DNA from: Cytophagales bacterium
GTDB taxonomy: Bacteria > Bacteroidota > Bacteroidia > Cytophagales > ES-bin-26
NCBI GenBank assembly: GCA_014379925.1
Contig: JACMKY010000261.1
Location: 1 to 8,598, forward strand
DNA: 8,598 bases
Direction of reading: 5' to 3'
The notes below the pieces were generated by a model that was not told the DNA's origin, made no database searches, and worked only from the letters and a program-made list of their open reading frames with translations. The translations under genes were made by a program, and so were the position numbers. Below are positions 8,501-8,598 of this stretch, one piece after another; the first letter of the stretch is position 1, and every line of letters begins with the position of its first letter.

Positions 8501-8598
8501 CGCTCCGTAGTCGCACCCGTCCTTGGTGCGGATGATCAGGGATGGGTAAAAGATACTGGCGAATTTATATTCGTTCACCGCGGATTTCTTGTCGGGCG
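5504..8598 (-). CDS. Large modular surface protein with PKD-like and Ig-like repeats and T9SS sorting domain, N-terminus outside window
   Basis: The frame is open from the right edge to the TAG at 5504-5506, giving about 1,030 residues. The GTG at 8576-8578 is an internal Val codon (context PDKKSAVNEYKF), so the true start lies beyond the window. Numbering from that Val, six PKD/SprB-like repeats cover about 40-610, four Ig-like repeats about 620-930 and the sorting domain about 935-1024. Each repeat opens with a Cys motif such as CQGE, CEGE or CPGD and closes with GC or similar (49/118, 143/208, 233/311, 335/400, 430/500, 524/596, 624/681, 708/764, 791/846, 872/920), so ten possible disulfides are evenly spaced. 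C22 probably closes an earlier repeat. A protein of this build is expected to be exported across both membranes by T9SS and to be surface-attached or released, with an adhesive or structural role. No enzymatic domain is visible. Confidence 0.93.
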   Translation of the reverse strand, partial: PDKKSAVNEYKFASIFYPSLIIRTKDGCDYGAPANIIVIANECEAPTIAPVSPVCQGELITLKAKPPVSGLGPFTEPVWTNLDTRQVIANQAPPLDPDNPEYIITVPLTKATNFAFQIKDDGGCTSFTAIRVDINPPVVADAGEIQMLCQGVDINLKATITGGSGGFNYTWTPLPAIAGYVPLASTSPTLTIPNAPSAAVPYVFTLLVTDAKGCSATDKVSVKVNPPPTVNAGLDAEICSGGGTDLQAVAAGGTGDLSDFSYLWTAGPGPGGVPSPIDAIVDTKASQTLIAMNKLNNTTATAQVYTYYVTVTDILGCVATDAVLINVTPGLTITYGDHSICEGESQKLVGTIVGGADPGPSKELKYLWSGPGLDRTDVAEPTATPTQSATRYTLTVTEIVNGEPRCSGVQEVFVNWFPPIVVKINGSEQPDFVTVCKGEGTTFTSTASGGAGALTYKWTWMPLPSPSANGFLDVVSGAVSPTITTNVQGITNPLEYTLTVTDSKGCEGSAKIQVKIPAPLADAGQPQKFCIGEGSFLLGEGSNGLEPYQEYNWTYVSGPLTAGNDGLSDADVTARIANPAFLNTNPAGTYVYSLQVEDFRTCVSLNNTQVTIIVDPLPGPPQVTGRLGYCRDEMILLSASGLPSGIFKWYTQETLGTSQVHLGSSYETPATASIVYYVTQTDPVTGCVSPPFPVQVTVNEIPPPPAVNSPVVYCPGDVIAPLTAEGTHLKWYADVDLKILLADNVTQFVTGVPSVAGTSTFYVTQSNGSCEGPPAELIILVNPTPPAPPVSPLGPYCEGETVEPLHAVGQNVKWYTDAALTQLVEEGESYNPRMPSVVGSKTFYVTQTVLGCVSPPAVATITVRPEPVAPPRKGILYCFEGDKKYTLDAGTGFASVKWEHSEETTQTVEITQAGTYFVALTNAAGCVVRDSIVVKEICPPRIFVPSAFTPDDDGNNDNMQVFGRHFHDLELTIFNRWGEIIYVGKDQAEPWNGYYRGKLVQLGTYPWELKAVADIDGAIIRMRGSITVIR
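5507..5776 (-). other. T9SS type B C-terminal sorting domain (CHU_C / gliding motility-associated)
   Basis: Encodes the last 90 residues of the surface protein. The hallmarks are FVPSAFTPDDDGNND, LTIFNRWGEIIY, WNGYYRGK, LGTYPWEL and the ending MRGSITVIR. In this family the domain directs passage through the T9SS outer-membrane translocon. It is complete and shows no degeneration. Confidence 0.94.
5789..6721 (-). other. Four Ig-like repeats of about 83 residues
   Basis: Residues about 620-930 of the surface protein repeat the plan YC..G....L.A.G....WY.......Y.....T.TFYVTQ..GC. The WYT/WYA and FYVTQ motifs recur, and proline-rich hinges separate units (NEIPPPPAV, NPTPPAPPV, RPEPVAPP). They resemble the Ig_7 domain found near CHU_C domains. 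The last unit is diverged (WEHSEE instead of WYT, FVALTNAAGC instead of FYVTQ). Similarity extends to DNA: an 18-bp stretch at 6056-6073 recurs exactly at 6302-6319, and its first 12 bases recur at 6557-6568. Confidence 0.78.
6743..8461 (-). other. Six PKD/SprB-like repeats of about 95 residues
   Basis: Residues about 40-612 of the surface protein. Each unit has an opening Cys-x-Gly, a central ASGG.G...Y.W or similar (SGGFNYTWTP, GDLSDFSYLWTA, GALTYKWTWMP) and an ending Y.LTVTD..GC. This is the pattern of the PKD-like and SprB repeats in Bacteroidota surface proteins. Opening Cys residues are spaced 90-102 residues apart. Confidence 0.8.

Noticed and set aside
8576..8578. GTG as the start of the surface-protein gene
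   Set aside because: The frame continues to the edge without a stop, no signal peptide follows, and the sequence reads as the end of a preceding repeat.

Overview
The window looks like a chromosomal segment of a high-GC member of the Bacteroidota, most likely Cytophagales-like. Three things point there. A large minus-strand gene ends in the CHU_C / gliding-motility type C-terminal sorting domain used by the type IX secretion system (T9SS). The succinate dehydrogenase genes are of the Bacteroidota type. A TATCTTTG box matching the Bacteroidota -7 consensus TAnnTTTG precedes lysS, and the gene starts lack clear Shine-Dalgarno sequences. No genus can be named from the sequence alone.

Layout, left to right. 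(1) 1-2641, plus strand: the 3' part of sdhA (flavoprotein) and complete sdhB (iron-sulfur protein) of succinate:quinone oxidoreductase. The 162-bp gap between them holds a small inverted repeat built of 7-bp units. (2) 2642-2827: a long hairpin, then a canonical Rho-independent terminator, then the lysS promoter box. (3) 2828-4549: lysS, a class II lysyl-tRNA synthetase with the C-terminal extension seen in this phylum. (4) 4584-5129, minus strand: a GNAT-family acetyltransferase that converges on lysS. (5) 5130-5503: an AT-rich, non-coding 374-bp gap. It holds the acetyltransferase leader, then two heptamer repeat arrays in opposite orientation that enclose a perfect 28-bp palindrome and a short inverted repeat. 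(6) 5504-8598, minus strand: the C-terminal 1,030 residues of a large modular surface protein. These comprise six PKD/SprB-like repeats, four Ig-like repeats and the T9SS sorting domain. Its start lies beyond the right edge.

Functionally this is respiration/TCA (sdhAB), translation (lysS), an orphan acetyltransferase and a secreted adhesin-like protein, which are four unrelated units. I see no defence system, phage, CRISPR array, transposase or RNA gene. The least explained part is the non-coding structure. Two separate gaps each carry 7-bp-periodic DNA arranged as inverted arms, and one of them encloses palindromic DNA resembling a non-autonomous mobile element.
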